This document shows positions 1 through 8,272 of a stretch of 34,092 bases of DNA, one piece after another (the first letter of the stretch is position 1; every line of letters begins with the position of its first letter). Position numbers and translations under genes: made by a program. The DNA lies in NCBI RefSeq assembly GCF_004343725.1, contig NZ_PTQW01000015.1:1-34092 (forward strand). The letters run 5' to 3'. Under the pieces are notes generated by a model. It worked only from the letters and a program-made list of their open reading frames with translations, ran no database searches and had not been told where the DNA came from. The stretch is from Treponema sp. J25 (GTDB lineage: Bacteria; Spirochaetota; Spirochaetia; Treponematales; Breznakiellaceae).

Positions 1-2
1 AA

Positions 3-92
3 GGTGGCCCTAAAACGTGGAAGGTTCAGCGGGTTGTGTACTTAAATCCATCCAATGAGACCAAGAAAATAATTCATAGAAAGGGTGCATAA
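3..92 (+). CDS. C-terminal end of an upstream gene (partial)
   Basis: An open frame enters from the left edge and ends at TAA 90-92, giving 29 residues (GGPKTWKVQRVVYLNPSN, then a basic tail). Its composition looks like a real protein C-terminus, and a strong intrinsic terminator follows 43 bp after the stop, as expected for the end of a transcript. The protein cannot be identified from this piece. Confidence 0.4.
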   Translation, partial: GGPKTWKVQRVVYLNPSNETKKIIHRKGA

Positions 93-134
93 ATAGGTGA
101 CAAATTTGTTGACAAATAGCGGTGAGTCTGTTTT

Positions 135-177
135 AAGCCTATCTAGCTTCGCCTTCTTCACTAGATAGGCTTTTTTA
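135..177 (+). terminator. Intrinsic terminator
   Basis: A perfect 12-bp inverted repeat AAGCCTATCTAG (135-146) and CTAGATAGGCTT (161-172) with a 14-nt loop runs into a T-tract to 177. It terminates the gene that enters from the left and insulates the small lipoprotein gene downstream. Confidence 0.9.
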
Positions 178-210
178 TTGGAATTATTCTTTTCTAGAAA
201 TGAGCATCCT

Positions 211-239
211 TTGTTTTTCTCCCCCCTCCGTGCTATAAT
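211..239 (+). promoter_or_regulatory. Promoter of the small lipoprotein gene
   Basis: A consensus -10 TATAAT (234-239) lies 17 bp after a weak -35 TTGTTT (211-216). The predicted start near 246 leaves a ~26-nt leader that carries the GGAGG site at 262-266. Confidence 0.65.
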
Positions 240-271
240 CTACCATAGCACATAATGAAATGGAGGATTGT

Positions 272-646
272 ATGAAAAGAAAAATCTTACTTTTTACTCT
301 CGTAATTTGTACCTTCTTGCTATTTACTCAGTGCGACATATTCTTTTATGCGCCAAAACTGGAATATGTGATTACGGGGAGTAACATTTCTGCGAATATC
401 GAATACAATGATTATAAGGCAGGGAAGATTGTACGGGTTTATAATATAAGTGGCCAGTATTGGTCCTCGGGGGTGCAGACCATACGGGATGATGATTGTC
501 CGTTCCTGGCATACATAAAGGTAACAAATACAAGCTCAGAACAAAATAATTCAATCCGGGTAAGTATTAAGGTCGATGGTGATGAAGTAAAATATGCAAA
601 TGTGTCGACAAACACCTCTACCGAGTTAACGTATATCGTAGAATAA
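272..646 (+). CDS. Small putative lipoprotein, function unknown
   Basis: The 124-aa product starts MKRKILLFTLVICTFLLF and has a Cys about 21 residues in, preceded by FTQ. This is a relaxed, spirochaete-style lipobox, so export and lipid anchoring are inferred. The ATG at 272 is chosen over the in-frame ATG at 260 because GGAGG (262-266) sits 5 nt before 272 and the signal peptide begins there. The mature part is short, rich in Asn, Tyr and Thr, with alternating hydrophobic residues suggesting a single beta-sandwich. No family is recognised. It is monocistronic, between a terminator upstream and a hairpin downstream, and convergent with the protease gene. Confidence 0.75.
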   Translation: MKRKILLFTLVICTFLLFTQCDIFFYAPKLEYVITGSNISANIEYNDYKAGKIVRVYNISGQYWSSGVQTIRDDDCPFLAYIKVTNTSSEQNNSIRVSIKVDGDEVKYANVSTNTSTELTYIVE

Positions 647-671
647 GACGGCTATAAGGGAATAGCATGGG

Positions 672-718
672 GGCATCATTCTTTTTGGGGCCCCTGGCCA
701 TACAAAGAGAATGATGCC
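672..718. terminator. Hairpin between convergent genes
   Basis: GGCATCATTCT (672-682) is perfectly complementary to AGAATGATGCC (708-718), and a few further U-A pairs extend the stem inward. It lies between the stops of two convergent genes. No U-tract follows on either strand, so it may be a factor-dependent or 3'-end-protecting stem rather than a classical intrinsic terminator. Confidence 0.55.
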
Positions 719-726
719 TGTCCTGC

Positions 727-2715
727 TTATTGATTGATTTCGATGCTGAGAAGGGCTTTTTTATAATCTTCTAGAATTTTTGCCTCTTCTACTGTTCCTG
801 TTTTTACAAGAAAAAGGGTGTACAAGGTATGTACCTCTTCTGGTGTGGTGTAATACTTTTTGATAACCGAGGCTACTTGGGTGGTCTTGTTATGAACAAA
901 GGGTTTCATGGTGTATGGATGTTCCTCATTCACGATATTTTTCCAAAAGGTAATATAATCTTTTGGTAATCGTGGATCGGGGCTAACCCAGTTAGTAAGT
1001 TCTATGTAGTTGTCTTTCTGATATTCACCGATAAGAATCCGTCGTATGTCCCAGGATACGTTTCCTTTTTTTGTAAGGTATCCCATGTTTATACCTAGTC
1101 GAATCTCATCGTTGATGGGGAAGATGTTGTTATTAAGATTGATAGAAATATTGGGGGTCTTTATGGCTAATCTTTGTTGTTCTGTATAGGTCATGTCTAT
1201 TTTCTTGAATATCTGGGGCAGGTATTCTTTTAGAGCAAGGAAATCTTTCCAGTTCTTAAGGCTAGCATAGTAAGATAACTGGATATTATTAAGGGTCTTA
1301 AGAGCATCATATTTGTACAGTTCTATTTCATCCGTATTACATACAAATATAACTGCTGAAATGCCTTCCGGGGTGGGGGTGCTGCACGCAATTACGGCCT
1401 CGTCTGAAAAATCAAGTATCCATGTTGCTATCTGCCACTTTCGTTCATAGGCATCTATATAGGATTCTGTTTTTACTGGTTGACCAAAAGATAAGATCCT
1501 GATTTTCACATTACTGAAATCACGATTTATATTTTTCCCTTGTAAGAAAAGATCTAACCATGTTTTTTGATCTTTTATCATTTCCTCGAGGGATATATTA
1601 TCAGGTCGCGTAATATCAACAAAGAATACACTGTTATCTGGATTCGCCACTCGAACTACACCGTTGTTTTGAATTTTGGTCTCTGTATATGAAATGTTGG
1701 ACATATACCATCTATTGTTATCGTTGTTGAGGTAATTAACCTGTAAAAGAAAGCTATCAGCAAAATCAAAAAGAGGGATAAGAGATTCTTCCCCTTTGGG
1801 GAATAGTCCCTTGCCCTGAGTTTCGAATAGTTCCTCCATAGCTTTAATATATTCTTTCTCATAGGCTGCCTTATATTCTTTTTTGATTTCCTTATAGTTT
1901 TGGGGAAGTTTCGTAGAATAATCAAAGCTTTTTGCTAATCTCTTCTGTGGAAGTAAGAGAAAGCCGTAGGTATGACGGACATGAAATATCCCTTCGCCCT
2001 TATTTTTTTCTGCTTCTACGATAGGCAAAGAATAGGCAATGTTATCTTTTCTTTGAATAACTATCCCGATAACATTCCCTTTGCTATCAACCAGGGGGCC
2101 ACCGCTGTTCCCAAAATTCACATCCGAAGAGCTCTTAAGTAAATTAAAACGACCTTCTTCTTCTTCTGGATAGGTCCCAATCAGCTCTCCGCCCCGTAGT
2201 ACTATCCCTTCTCCGTATGCATTCCCGACGGCATATACGGTTTCTCCCACCGCATAGGAATTCCTTAGGTTTAGGTATGTAGTGAATTTTTTATCCTTTA
2301 CCGTAAAACGAATGAAATCTCTGTGGTTATCAAAAGAGACTATCGAATCGATCTCGTATACTTTGCCTTCTCTATCTCTAATATAGAAATCTTTGTAAAC
2401 CTGTGAATCACTTTTTAGATCAAGGACATGAAATGCTGTGTACAGTTCGGTAGGTGAAACTGCAAAGGCTGTGCCAATAGAATAATATTTATCGTTACGG
2501 ATGTTATAGGGGATAAGATCCCAGGGAAGCTCTTTTTCATAGGAAAGGGTATCCTTTTCAGGTTTATTTACGACTATTTCATAACAGGCTTCACTGACTC
2601 TTTTCCTGGTTTCTGGATCCATCTGGTTATTTACTGAGGTTGGTACACTTCCGCACGAAATAAAGCTTGTTAGAAGGAAGGCTCCAATTAAAGCTCCGAT
2701 ACGCCACATTTTCAT
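727..2715 (-). CDS. Trypsin-like (S1C/HtrA-type) serine protease lipoprotein
   Basis: The 662-aa product begins with a basic, hydrophobic leader ending FISC, so Cys21 is the likely lipidation site. Residues about 78-220 form a trypsin-like domain: TAFHV with H96, NHRDF with D133, and GNSGGPLV with nucleophile S204. The full catalytic triad is therefore present. There is no PDZ domain. Instead about 430 C-terminal residues of unrecognised sequence follow, which makes it longer than ordinary DegP/HtrA proteins. It probably cleaves proteins in the periplasm or at the cell surface. The ATG at 2715 is preferred over the GTG at 2721 because AGAGG lies 7 nt upstream of it. Transcription diverges from the receptor gene at 3158. 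Confidence 0.85.
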   Translation of the reverse strand: MKMWRIGALIGAFLLTSFISCGSVPTSVNNQMDPETRKRVSEACYEIVVNKPEKDTLSYEKELPWDLIPYNIRNDKYYSIGTAFAVSPTELYTAFHVLDLKSDSQVYKDFYIRDREGKVYEIDSIVSFDNHRDFIRFTVKDKKFTTYLNLRNSYAVGETVYAVGNAYGEGIVLRGGELIGTYPEEEEGRFNLLKSSSDVNFGNSGGPLVDSKGNVIGIVIQRKDNIAYSLPIVEAEKNKGEGIFHVRHTYGFLLLPQKRLAKSFDYSTKLPQNYKEIKKEYKAAYEKEYIKAMEELFETQGKGLFPKGEESLIPLFDFADSFLLQVNYLNNDNNRWYMSNISYTETKIQNNGVVRVANPDNSVFFVDITRPDNISLEEMIKDQKTWLDLFLQGKNINRDFSNVKIRILSFGQPVKTESYIDAYERKWQIATWILDFSDEAVIACSTPTPEGISAVIFVCNTDEIELYKYDALKTLNNIQLSYYASLKNWKDFLALKEYLPQIFKKIDMTYTEQQRLAIKTPNISINLNNNIFPINDEIRLGINMGYLTKKGNVSWDIRRILIGEYQKDNYIELTNWVSPDPRLPKDYITFWKNIVNEEHPYTMKPFVHNKTTQVASVIKKYYTTPEEVHTLYTLFLVKTGTVEEAKILEDYKKALLSIEINQ

Positions 2716-2721
2716 GATCAC

Positions 2722-3120
2722 ACCTCTGTTTCTTTGCTTTTTGCGGGATGAAAAAGCTAGAATTCCTCTCTAGGGCAGGCAGGCTCAAACGAATTGCTTC
2801 GGAAAAGCTTGCTTTTTAGGATAAAGCAGCAACGCTGATTATGTATCAGTCTAAGAGCCTATTTTTAAACTGTCAAGGAGGAAGTCCTTGAACAAAGTGA
2901 CGGGCTTTCAACAGGGGGCGATGGTACGAAGGGGAACTCTTGCCATGAGCCTCCTTCCAACTCATGGGTGAAACCTATACTACCGTACCAGGAAAAGTGC
3001 TCGTGTTTTCACTGATAGCGTTTACCAATCCGCTGGTTCAATACAAATCTGAACGTGCGTAATGACTACCTAATTCTGACCGTGTATCTTAAAAGACCGT
3101 AAAAACTTCTCTGTATTTCC
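2722..3120. other. Non-coding divergent intergenic region rich in inverted repeats
   Basis: This ~400-bp stretch has no credible gene. It contains ordered complementary segments: CAAGGA/TCCTTG (2874-2879 with 2885-2890), TGGTACG/CGTACCA (2922-2928 with 2984-2990) enclosing CATGAG/CTCATG (2944-2949 with 2961-2966), GAAAA/TTTTC (2992-2996 with 3006-3010) and AGCG/CGCT (3017-3020 with 3031-3034). This nested layout resembles a structured RNA, but no known family was recognised. A decayed gene or regulatory leader is also possible. Confidence 0.4.
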
Positions 3121-3149
3121 TTGAAATCTTGAAAAAGACTGGCTATCCT
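3121..3149 (+). promoter_or_regulatory. Promoter of the 7TM receptor gene, close to the ATG
   Basis: TTGAAA (3121-3126), a 17-bp spacer, then TATCCT (3144-3149), ending 8 nt before ATG 3158. No SD sequence precedes the ATG, so the mRNA is predicted to begin at or within a base or two of the start codon. Confidence 0.55.
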
Positions 3150-3157
3150 TAAGCTTA

Positions 3158-5476
3158 ATGAAAAGTACGAAGTATCCCTTAAACCTTTTGTTATTTTTAG
3201 TGCTGATACCAGCGGTTCCCCTTATTGGTTATGGAGAAGAGAAAATCTTCTTCATAGATCTCAATAAGTATCCCCTTTATGTGCGGCAGGGGTTTGATCC
3301 TGTGTATTGTAAGATACCCCCTGACCTTTCTGAACCCGCATGGAAAGTGTGGAAACCTGCGCCAGATAGGGTAGTGCGCTTTATTGATATAGATGAAGCG
3401 CACCATCATAGCTTTATGGAACTTAAGCAGTATCCGGTACTTGAGTATACCTATGTTATCCCCTTTAAGATACCCGAAGAAATGTTCCCGTTTCTCATGG
3501 AGACCCCTTCGTTAGTGCCCGGCTTGTATCTGGAAGGAATCGGTGATAACTGGGAGATTTACCTAAATGGTGCTCTCCTCCGGCGTGAAGTATATCTTGA
3601 TGCGCAAGGGAAGTTAACATCCCATCGCAGTTATCGTCAGGTGGCGCTTCCCTTTGATAAAGGGATTCTTGCTAAAGGGGTAAACCTGTTAACCATCCGA
3701 ACTATTGGTGAAGATAGTCATACTGCAACAGGTTTCTGGCTCGCAAAGCCCTTCTTTATTGGAGACTCTACAACGGTCCAGAAAACGAGAGATGAGACCT
3801 GGACCCTTGTGCTCTGCGGGATCTATTGCTTTATAGGTCTTTATTATATATTTCTTTTCTTTATCCGACGGCAAGATAAATACAACTTTTACTATGGGCT
3901 TTTTTCTATTATCCTTAGTTTTTATTATTTCACCCGTACCCACACTATATATTCTTTTATTCCCAATACGGATATAACCTTCCGGATGGAGTTTTCCTTC
4001 CTTTATTTTGTCATACCTGCCGTATCCGCTTTTATCGACAATCTTCATGAAAACAGGACAAGTCTTGTTACTCTTATCTATGCCAGTTTTTGCGCTCTCC
4101 TTGTGGCTTTTACTGCGTGGGTACCGATGCCTTTTGCTCATGATTTATTGCGAATCTGGCAGTTTTCGGCCCTTGCAATGATTTTATATATCTTTTTTTA
4201 TAGTTCTTCGTTCCGTTTTTTGGGGATGGTGTATCGGCGATGGCATCGTTTACAGCAGATGGGTAATCCTCCTTCGTACTGGGCTGTTCTGGGGGATCAA
4301 CTTATCCATAGTCCGCAGGGTAATGTGTTTTTAGGAACCCTGCTTCTTTTTTCTACGGCCCTGTACGATGTGATAGATGCTATTTTTATTTTAAGTAACC
4401 GTCTCTATTCTCCCTATGGCTTGTTTTTCTTCACCATAGGATGTGCAGGGGTCCTCGCAAATCGATATAATTTTGTGTTTAAACAGTTAAGCATGTCAAA
4501 CCAGAAATTAGAAGAAACAATCGAGCAACTTACTGTTTCCAAAGAGCAGATGGCCCTCCATGCCCAAAAGTATCGCAGCCTTTTTGAAGGAACCACCGAT
4601 GCGGTGGCTCTCCTGGATATGAACTTTTGCATGGTGGAATACAACCCCGCGGCTCAAAAATTATTCAATCTTACGGTCAAAGAAAAGCCGGGGCCAGTAA
4701 ATCTCATGGATACGTTATATCAGGATGAACGGACGACCCACATAATGCAAGAGCAGTTTAACGAACTTAAAGAACGGTTAAAACGTTCCTCAGAGCCGGT
4801 TGAACTCTTAGTTCAATTGGCAAGTCCCCTCGGAGAACCGATTCCCTGTACCTTAAGATTCGAGAGAATTAGGTATGCAAATGCCCATGAGATTATTCTT
4901 CGGGCTATGCCAGAAACGCATAATAGCCTGGTAGAAGCCTTCCTGGAAGGACGGGAACATTATTCCATTGAAAATACGCTGACGGCGGCCGATGAAATTT
5001 GTCGGCATATATGTTCAAAATTAGGGCGGTATATTTCGCAAGAAGAGGTTACCCTGGCGATGATGGGACTCCGGGAAATGGTGATAAACGCAATTGAACA
5101 CGGGAATCTCGAAGTGAGTTACGAAGAAAAAACCAGGGCCCAAAAGGAACAACGGTATTTTGAATTCCTGGCGGAACGAAAAGAGCATCCTCGATATAAG
5201 AATCGACGGGTTCGCATTGAGTATTCTATTACCCCCGAACGGGCTGTATACCGAATTACCGACGAAGGAAAGGGCTTCAATCATGCACGTTACCTTAAAG
5301 GCCCTTTGCCTGATCCCCTTTTTCAGGAAGAACAGCCCTTGGAGCATGGCCGAGGGATCATGATGAGTACGTTAGCATTTGATCGTATCGTGTACAATGA
5401 GAAGGGAAATCAGGTAACCTTAGAGAAACGTTTTAATAAGAACATGGCGGTAGATAAAATGATGCAGCTTACTTAA
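3158..5476 (+). CDS. 7TM receptor with PAS domain and RsbW-like ATPase
   Basis: The 772-aa protein reads as a membrane sensor. Residues 1-26 are a signal peptide. Residues about 90-200 look like the jelly-roll ligand-binding domain of 7TMR-DISM receptors (IGDNWEIYLNG). About seven hydrophobic helices span 214-440, a short coiled coil covers 447-472, and a PAS domain about 472-590. The C-terminus (about 610-760) is a HATPase of the RsbW/anti-sigma type, with N-box EMVINAIEHGN (639-649), DEGKGF (702-707) and HGRG (730-733). There is no His-phosphoacceptor domain, so it should act like a Ser/Thr kinase in partner switching rather than as a histidine kinase. The likely target, an STAS-type anti-anti-sigma factor, is not in this window. 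The start is supported by the signal peptide. Confidence 0.85.
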   Translation: MKSTKYPLNLLLFLVLIPAVPLIGYGEEKIFFIDLNKYPLYVRQGFDPVYCKIPPDLSEPAWKVWKPAPDRVVRFIDIDEAHHHSFMELKQYPVLEYTYVIPFKIPEEMFPFLMETPSLVPGLYLEGIGDNWEIYLNGALLRREVYLDAQGKLTSHRSYRQVALPFDKGILAKGVNLLTIRTIGEDSHTATGFWLAKPFFIGDSTTVQKTRDETWTLVLCGIYCFIGLYYIFLFFIRRQDKYNFYYGLFSIILSFYYFTRTHTIYSFIPNTDITFRMEFSFLYFVIPAVSAFIDNLHENRTSLVTLIYASFCALLVAFTAWVPMPFAHDLLRIWQFSALAMILYIFFYSSSFRFLGMVYRRWHRLQQMGNPPSYWAVLGDQLIHSPQGNVFLGTLLLFSTALYDVIDAIFILSNRLYSPYGLFFFTIGCAGVLANRYNFVFKQLSMSNQKLEETIEQLTVSKEQMALHAQKYRSLFEGTTDAVALLDMNFCMVEYNPAAQKLFNLTVKEKPGPVNLMDTLYQDERTTHIMQEQFNELKERLKRSSEPVELLVQLASPLGEPIPCTLRFERIRYANAHEIILRAMPETHNSLVEAFLEGREHYSIENTLTAADEICRHICSKLGRYISQEEVTLAMMGLREMVINAIEHGNLEVSYEEKTRAQKEQRYFEFLAERKEHPRYKNRRVRIEYSITPERAVYRITDEGKGFNHARYLKGPLPDPLFQEEQPLEHGRGIMMSTLAFDRIVYNEKGNQVTLEKRFNKNMAVDKMMQLT

Positions 5477-5542
5477 AATAGATATCTCTAAAGTATTCTA
5501 TTGAGTGGTGATAAAAGAAGAAAAACCGCCGGAGGGAATAGC

Positions 5543-6889
5543 ATGGAAGAATGTTTTGGGGGGCACGGCTCTAAAGAAAAGCGTTTTTTCTCAGTAAGAG
5601 AAACGAGAGGCCGTGTTAAAAATGCTGATGTGCTTTGTGGAAAAAATAGAACTTCCTTCTGGTTTCTCGCGTTTTTCTCCTTGGGTAAGGCTCTGAGGAT
5701 TTTCATTATCCTGGGAATGGGGTTGGCGCTTGTTCCTTTGCAGGCTGAACAGTTCCGATTTTCCTACGTAAAGGGTGACAAGTTCCGTATTTTATCAGTA
5801 GTACAGGAAGATGTGTATATTAATCGTAGATTAACTCATCAGGCGGAGATTCTAAATCGCATTGCGGTTACTATCACGGATGTATCTGCCAATGGTACGG
5901 GACGGCACGATGCCATTTTCCAGACCTCGGAGCGAACCAGCAGCGTTGCGGGATGGGGAAGTTTTAGCTGGAGTCGAGAGTATCGTTCTGTTTTTGATAG
6001 GGATCCCCTCGGACGTTACACCATTGGCAAAGAATACTACATGCCAGTGGTACGGGATGTCCCCCTTTTTCCTGACCGGGAACTTGCGCCAGGGGATATC
6101 TGGTCTGCACCGGGGGAAGAGGTCCATGATTTTCGCGATAGTTTTGGAATTGTCGAACCTTACCGTATCCCTTTTGTCGCCCATTATACGTATGTCGGAA
6201 CTCAGCCCTATCAGGGGAAAGATTACCCAACCTTCACGGTCCGATATACTATTTTTTATGAGGGACCCCCAGTGCGGGGAACCCTGTATCCCCTGCGGAT
6301 TATGGGATCCTCTGACCAAAGCGTTTATTGGTCTAAGGAACTGGGCCAGCCGGCGGCCTATCGAGAAACCTTTCGAATTGTGATAGAGCTTTCTAATGGG
6401 CAGACTGTTGAATACCGTGGAACGGCCCGGGCCGATCTCTATGAAGCCGAGCCCATGAATCGAGAACAGGTAGCTCAAGATATACAAAAGGCCCTTTCGG
6501 GGGAAAAAATAGAAAATACCTCGGTGCGAGTTAGCGAAGAAGGGGTGGTAATTAGCCTGGAAAACATCCAGTTCGAGGCCGAATCGGCGGTTCTCCTGCC
6601 ATCGGAACAGCAAAAATTACGACAGATTGCTCAGATCCTGCAAAAATACCCTGATCGGGACCTCTTAATTGCAGGTCATACAGCTCTGGCCGGTACAGCC
6701 CAGGGCCGCCACCGTTTGTCGGAAGAACGGGCCCGGGCGGTGGCGGATTTTCTTCTTACGTTAGGAGTTCGTCGACCTGAACAGGTGATTACGAGGGGCT
6801 ATGGAGCAGAACGCCCCATTGCAGATAATAGTACCGAAGCGGGCCGCAGTAAAAACCGCCGGGTAGAAATTATTTTGCTTGAAAATTAA
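5543..6889 (+). CDS. OmpA-family envelope protein
   Basis: The start at 5543 is fixed by GGAGGG (5531-5536) 6 nt upstream; an in-frame TTG at 5501 lacks such a site. The 448-aa product has an unusual ~45-residue polar stretch before a hydrophobic segment ending VPLQA-EQF, so either the signal peptide is atypically long or translation begins further in. The middle (~65-320) is beta-rich and unassigned. The last ~110 residues are an OmpA/MotB peptidoglycan-binding domain: FEAES, GHTALAG, LSEERA, ITRGYGAERPIADN and RSKNRRVEI. The usual GHTD aspartate is replaced by Ala. It probably tethers the outer envelope or periplasm to peptidoglycan. It lies 66 bp downstream of the receptor on the same strand, so co-transcription is plausible. 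Confidence 0.85.
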   Translation: MEECFGGHGSKEKRFFSVRETRGRVKNADVLCGKNRTSFWFLAFFSLGKALRIFIILGMGLALVPLQAEQFRFSYVKGDKFRILSVVQEDVYINRRLTHQAEILNRIAVTITDVSANGTGRHDAIFQTSERTSSVAGWGSFSWSREYRSVFDRDPLGRYTIGKEYYMPVVRDVPLFPDRELAPGDIWSAPGEEVHDFRDSFGIVEPYRIPFVAHYTYVGTQPYQGKDYPTFTVRYTIFYEGPPVRGTLYPLRIMGSSDQSVYWSKELGQPAAYRETFRIVIELSNGQTVEYRGTARADLYEAEPMNREQVAQDIQKALSGEKIENTSVRVSEEGVVISLENIQFEAESAVLLPSEQQKLRQIAQILQKYPDRDLLIAGHTALAGTAQGRHRLSEERARAVADFLLTLGVRRPEQVITRGYGAERPIADNSTEAGRSKNRRVEIILLEN

Positions 6890-7001
6890 ACGTGATATCC
6901 TGTTGAATAGAAGTAGAAAATGGGCAATCAAATTTGGCCACGACGTTGTTTCCTGTTATGGAAGCAAGATATTTGTACCAGATGCTCTGATAAAATTAGG
7001 A

Positions 7002-7031
7002 TTGTATGAATCTTTAAGAACATGATAAAAT
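7002..7031 (+). promoter_or_regulatory. Possible ribA promoter
   Basis: TTGTAT (7002-7007), an 18-bp spacer and TAAAAT (7026-7031), ending 9 nt before ATG 7041. A second -10-like TATACT (7035-7040) abuts the ATG. No SD is present, so a leaderless or near-leaderless mRNA is predicted. Confidence 0.4.
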
Positions 7032-7040
7032 AACTATACT

Positions 7041-7757
7041 ATGCTGGTACGACCTACGGTAGAAGAGATAGTACAACAGGATTTAGAGGCTTTAAGACGG
7101 TGCCCGTACAAGTTAGATTGCGAGCACTGTGAAGAAGAAATCTGTGTAAAACTGGTATCGGTGGCGGATTTCCCTACCCGGTTTGGCCATTTTTCTATTC
7201 TCGGTTTTGTAAATAATCGGGACCGAAAGGACCATATCATTATTTTGAAGGGAGACATAGGAGACGGAGAGGGAATCCTTACAAGGATTCATTCGGCCTG
7301 TCTTACGGGAGATGCCCTCGGAAGTCTCCGCTGTGATTGTGGCCCCCAATTGCATCGGGCCCTCGAACTTATTGAGCAAGAAGGGCGGGGAATCGTGTTG
7401 TACCATCAAGAAGAAGGCCGGGGAATAGGGTTAGTGAATAAAATCCGGGCCTATGCCCTTCAGGATGCGGGATATGACACCTACGATGCAAACATTGCCC
7501 TGGGCTTTGCGGCGGATGAACGGGACTTTCGGGTCCCCGCGGCGATGCTCCAGAAAATTGGGGTAACAAGTGTGCGGCTCCTTACCAATAATCCCAAGAA
7601 AGTGGAGGAATTAGAGGCGGCGGGAATGCGGGTCATTGAACGGGTCCCCCTGGAATTACCTGCCCAGGAACATAACCGTTTTTACCTCGCTACCAAGAAG
7701 GAACGGTTTGGTCATTTCCTGTCCCTTGATCATACTCAGGGGCCTGTTACCCATTAA
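7041..7757 (+). CDS. ribA: GTP cyclohydrolase II with Cys-rich N-terminal extension
   Basis: The 238-aa protein matches RibA, which opens GTP to 2,5-diamino-6-ribosylamino-4-pyrimidinone phosphate, the first committed riboflavin step, in the cytoplasm. The zinc cysteines are present in CLTGDALGSLRCDCG, followed by EEGRGIGLVNKIRAYALQ and LLTNNPKKVEELEAAGM. The usual HSEC reads HSAC here. It is ~35 residues longer than E. coli RibA at the N-terminus, and that extension holds C21, C27, C30 and C35 (C-x5-C-x2-C-x4-C), a possible second metal site. It stands alone, without ribB, ribD or ribE nearby. There is no SD; the promoter sits just before the ATG. Confidence 0.9.
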   Translation: MLVRPTVEEIVQQDLEALRRCPYKLDCEHCEEEICVKLVSVADFPTRFGHFSILGFVNNRDRKDHIIILKGDIGDGEGILTRIHSACLTGDALGSLRCDCGPQLHRALELIEQEGRGIVLYHQEEGRGIGLVNKIRAYALQDAGYDTYDANIALGFAADERDFRVPAAMLQKIGVTSVRLLTNNPKKVEELEAAGMRVIERVPLELPAQEHNRFYLATKKERFGHFLSLDHTQGPVTH

Positions 7758-7987
7758 ATCCCTTGCTCTGTTTTTTAGCGGCCAATGTTCAGGTAAGAAT
7801 CAGTTCTCTATCCCCTCAGAGGGCCTTTTCTTTATTTTCCCTGGGTTTTTGATTTTTCTGAAAATTTCAGTAACCGTACCCGCTGCCATGAGCGCATCTG
7901 TACAAGGTGAGGAGGTGTGATAAGCTCGGTGGCGGAGGATACGAGCATGAAGCGATACACCGACAGTAACCTATAGAATCCTATTTT

Positions 7988-8016
7988 TTGCTATTTCTTG
8001 AAAAAAATCGTATATT
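7988..8016 (+). promoter_or_regulatory. Promoter of the 56-aa protein gene
   Basis: TTGCTA (7988-7993), a 17-bp spacer and TATATT (8011-8016). Transcription would start near 8023, leaving a ~20-nt leader carrying GGAGG (8035-8039). The 287-bp gap between ribA and this gene otherwise shows only a weak CCCT/AGGG hairpin followed by T-rich sequence near 7814-7840. Confidence 0.6.
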
Positions 8017-8044
8017 TAAAATGAAGGGTTTAATGGAGGTTTGT

Positions 8045-8215
8045 ATGGCAGAGATTATTTCAGGGGCCGATACCTCCTTGGTAGGGATTACGACCCCGCC
8101 GCCACCCCAAGAAACGGTAACGGTTCCCCAGGAAGCGCCGGAGCCTTCAGGAGAAGAAATTCAACCCGCCCCCTTGCCCCCCTATCAAGGGACAAGGATT
8201 GACGAAGAGGTGTAG
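8045..8215 (+). CDS. 56-aa proline-rich small protein
   Basis: ATG 8045 lies 5 nt after GGAGG (8035-8039), with a good promoter upstream; an in-frame upstream ATG at 8018 has no SD. The product (MAEIISGADTSLVGITTPPP...) is acidic and Pro/Glu-rich, without a signal peptide or membrane segment, and ends YQGTRIDEEV. It looks intrinsically disordered. No family is recognised. The clean promoter, SD and stop support a real gene. Confidence 0.6.
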   Translation: MAEIISGADTSLVGITTPPPPQETVTVPQEAPEPSGEEIQPAPLPPYQGTRIDEEV

Positions 8216-8272
8216 CAAAAGGGCTGGCCCTGAAGGTGGGGAACAATCCTTTCGCAAATAAAGTAGGGGATC

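Noticed and set aside
2878-2887. GAGGAAGTCC, similar to the 5' core of RNase P RNA
   Set aside because: The other universally conserved RNase P segments are not found in the following 400 bp.
2917-2924. GGCGATGG, as at the start of fluoride riboswitches
   Set aside because: The pseudoknot partner and the conserved downstream segment are absent, and no fluoride-related gene follows.
2921-2971. 16-codon frame beginning MVRRGTLAMS with an upstream G-run
   Set aside because: It coincides with the inverted repeats of the intergenic region and shows no independent coding evidence.
5852-6613. 253-codon minus-strand frame inside the OmpA-family gene
   Set aside because: It lies wholly antisense to a gene with recognisable OmpA motifs; no promoter or SD and no protein family resemblance.
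7636-7920. 94-codon plus frame overlapping the end of ribA
   Set aside because: Most of it overlaps ribA in another frame and the remainder has no SD or recognisable content.
7947-7976. Nine-codon leader peptide (MKRYTDSNL) after GGAGG
   Set aside because: Too short to support; the promoter of the next gene begins downstream of it, so it would not be on the same transcript.
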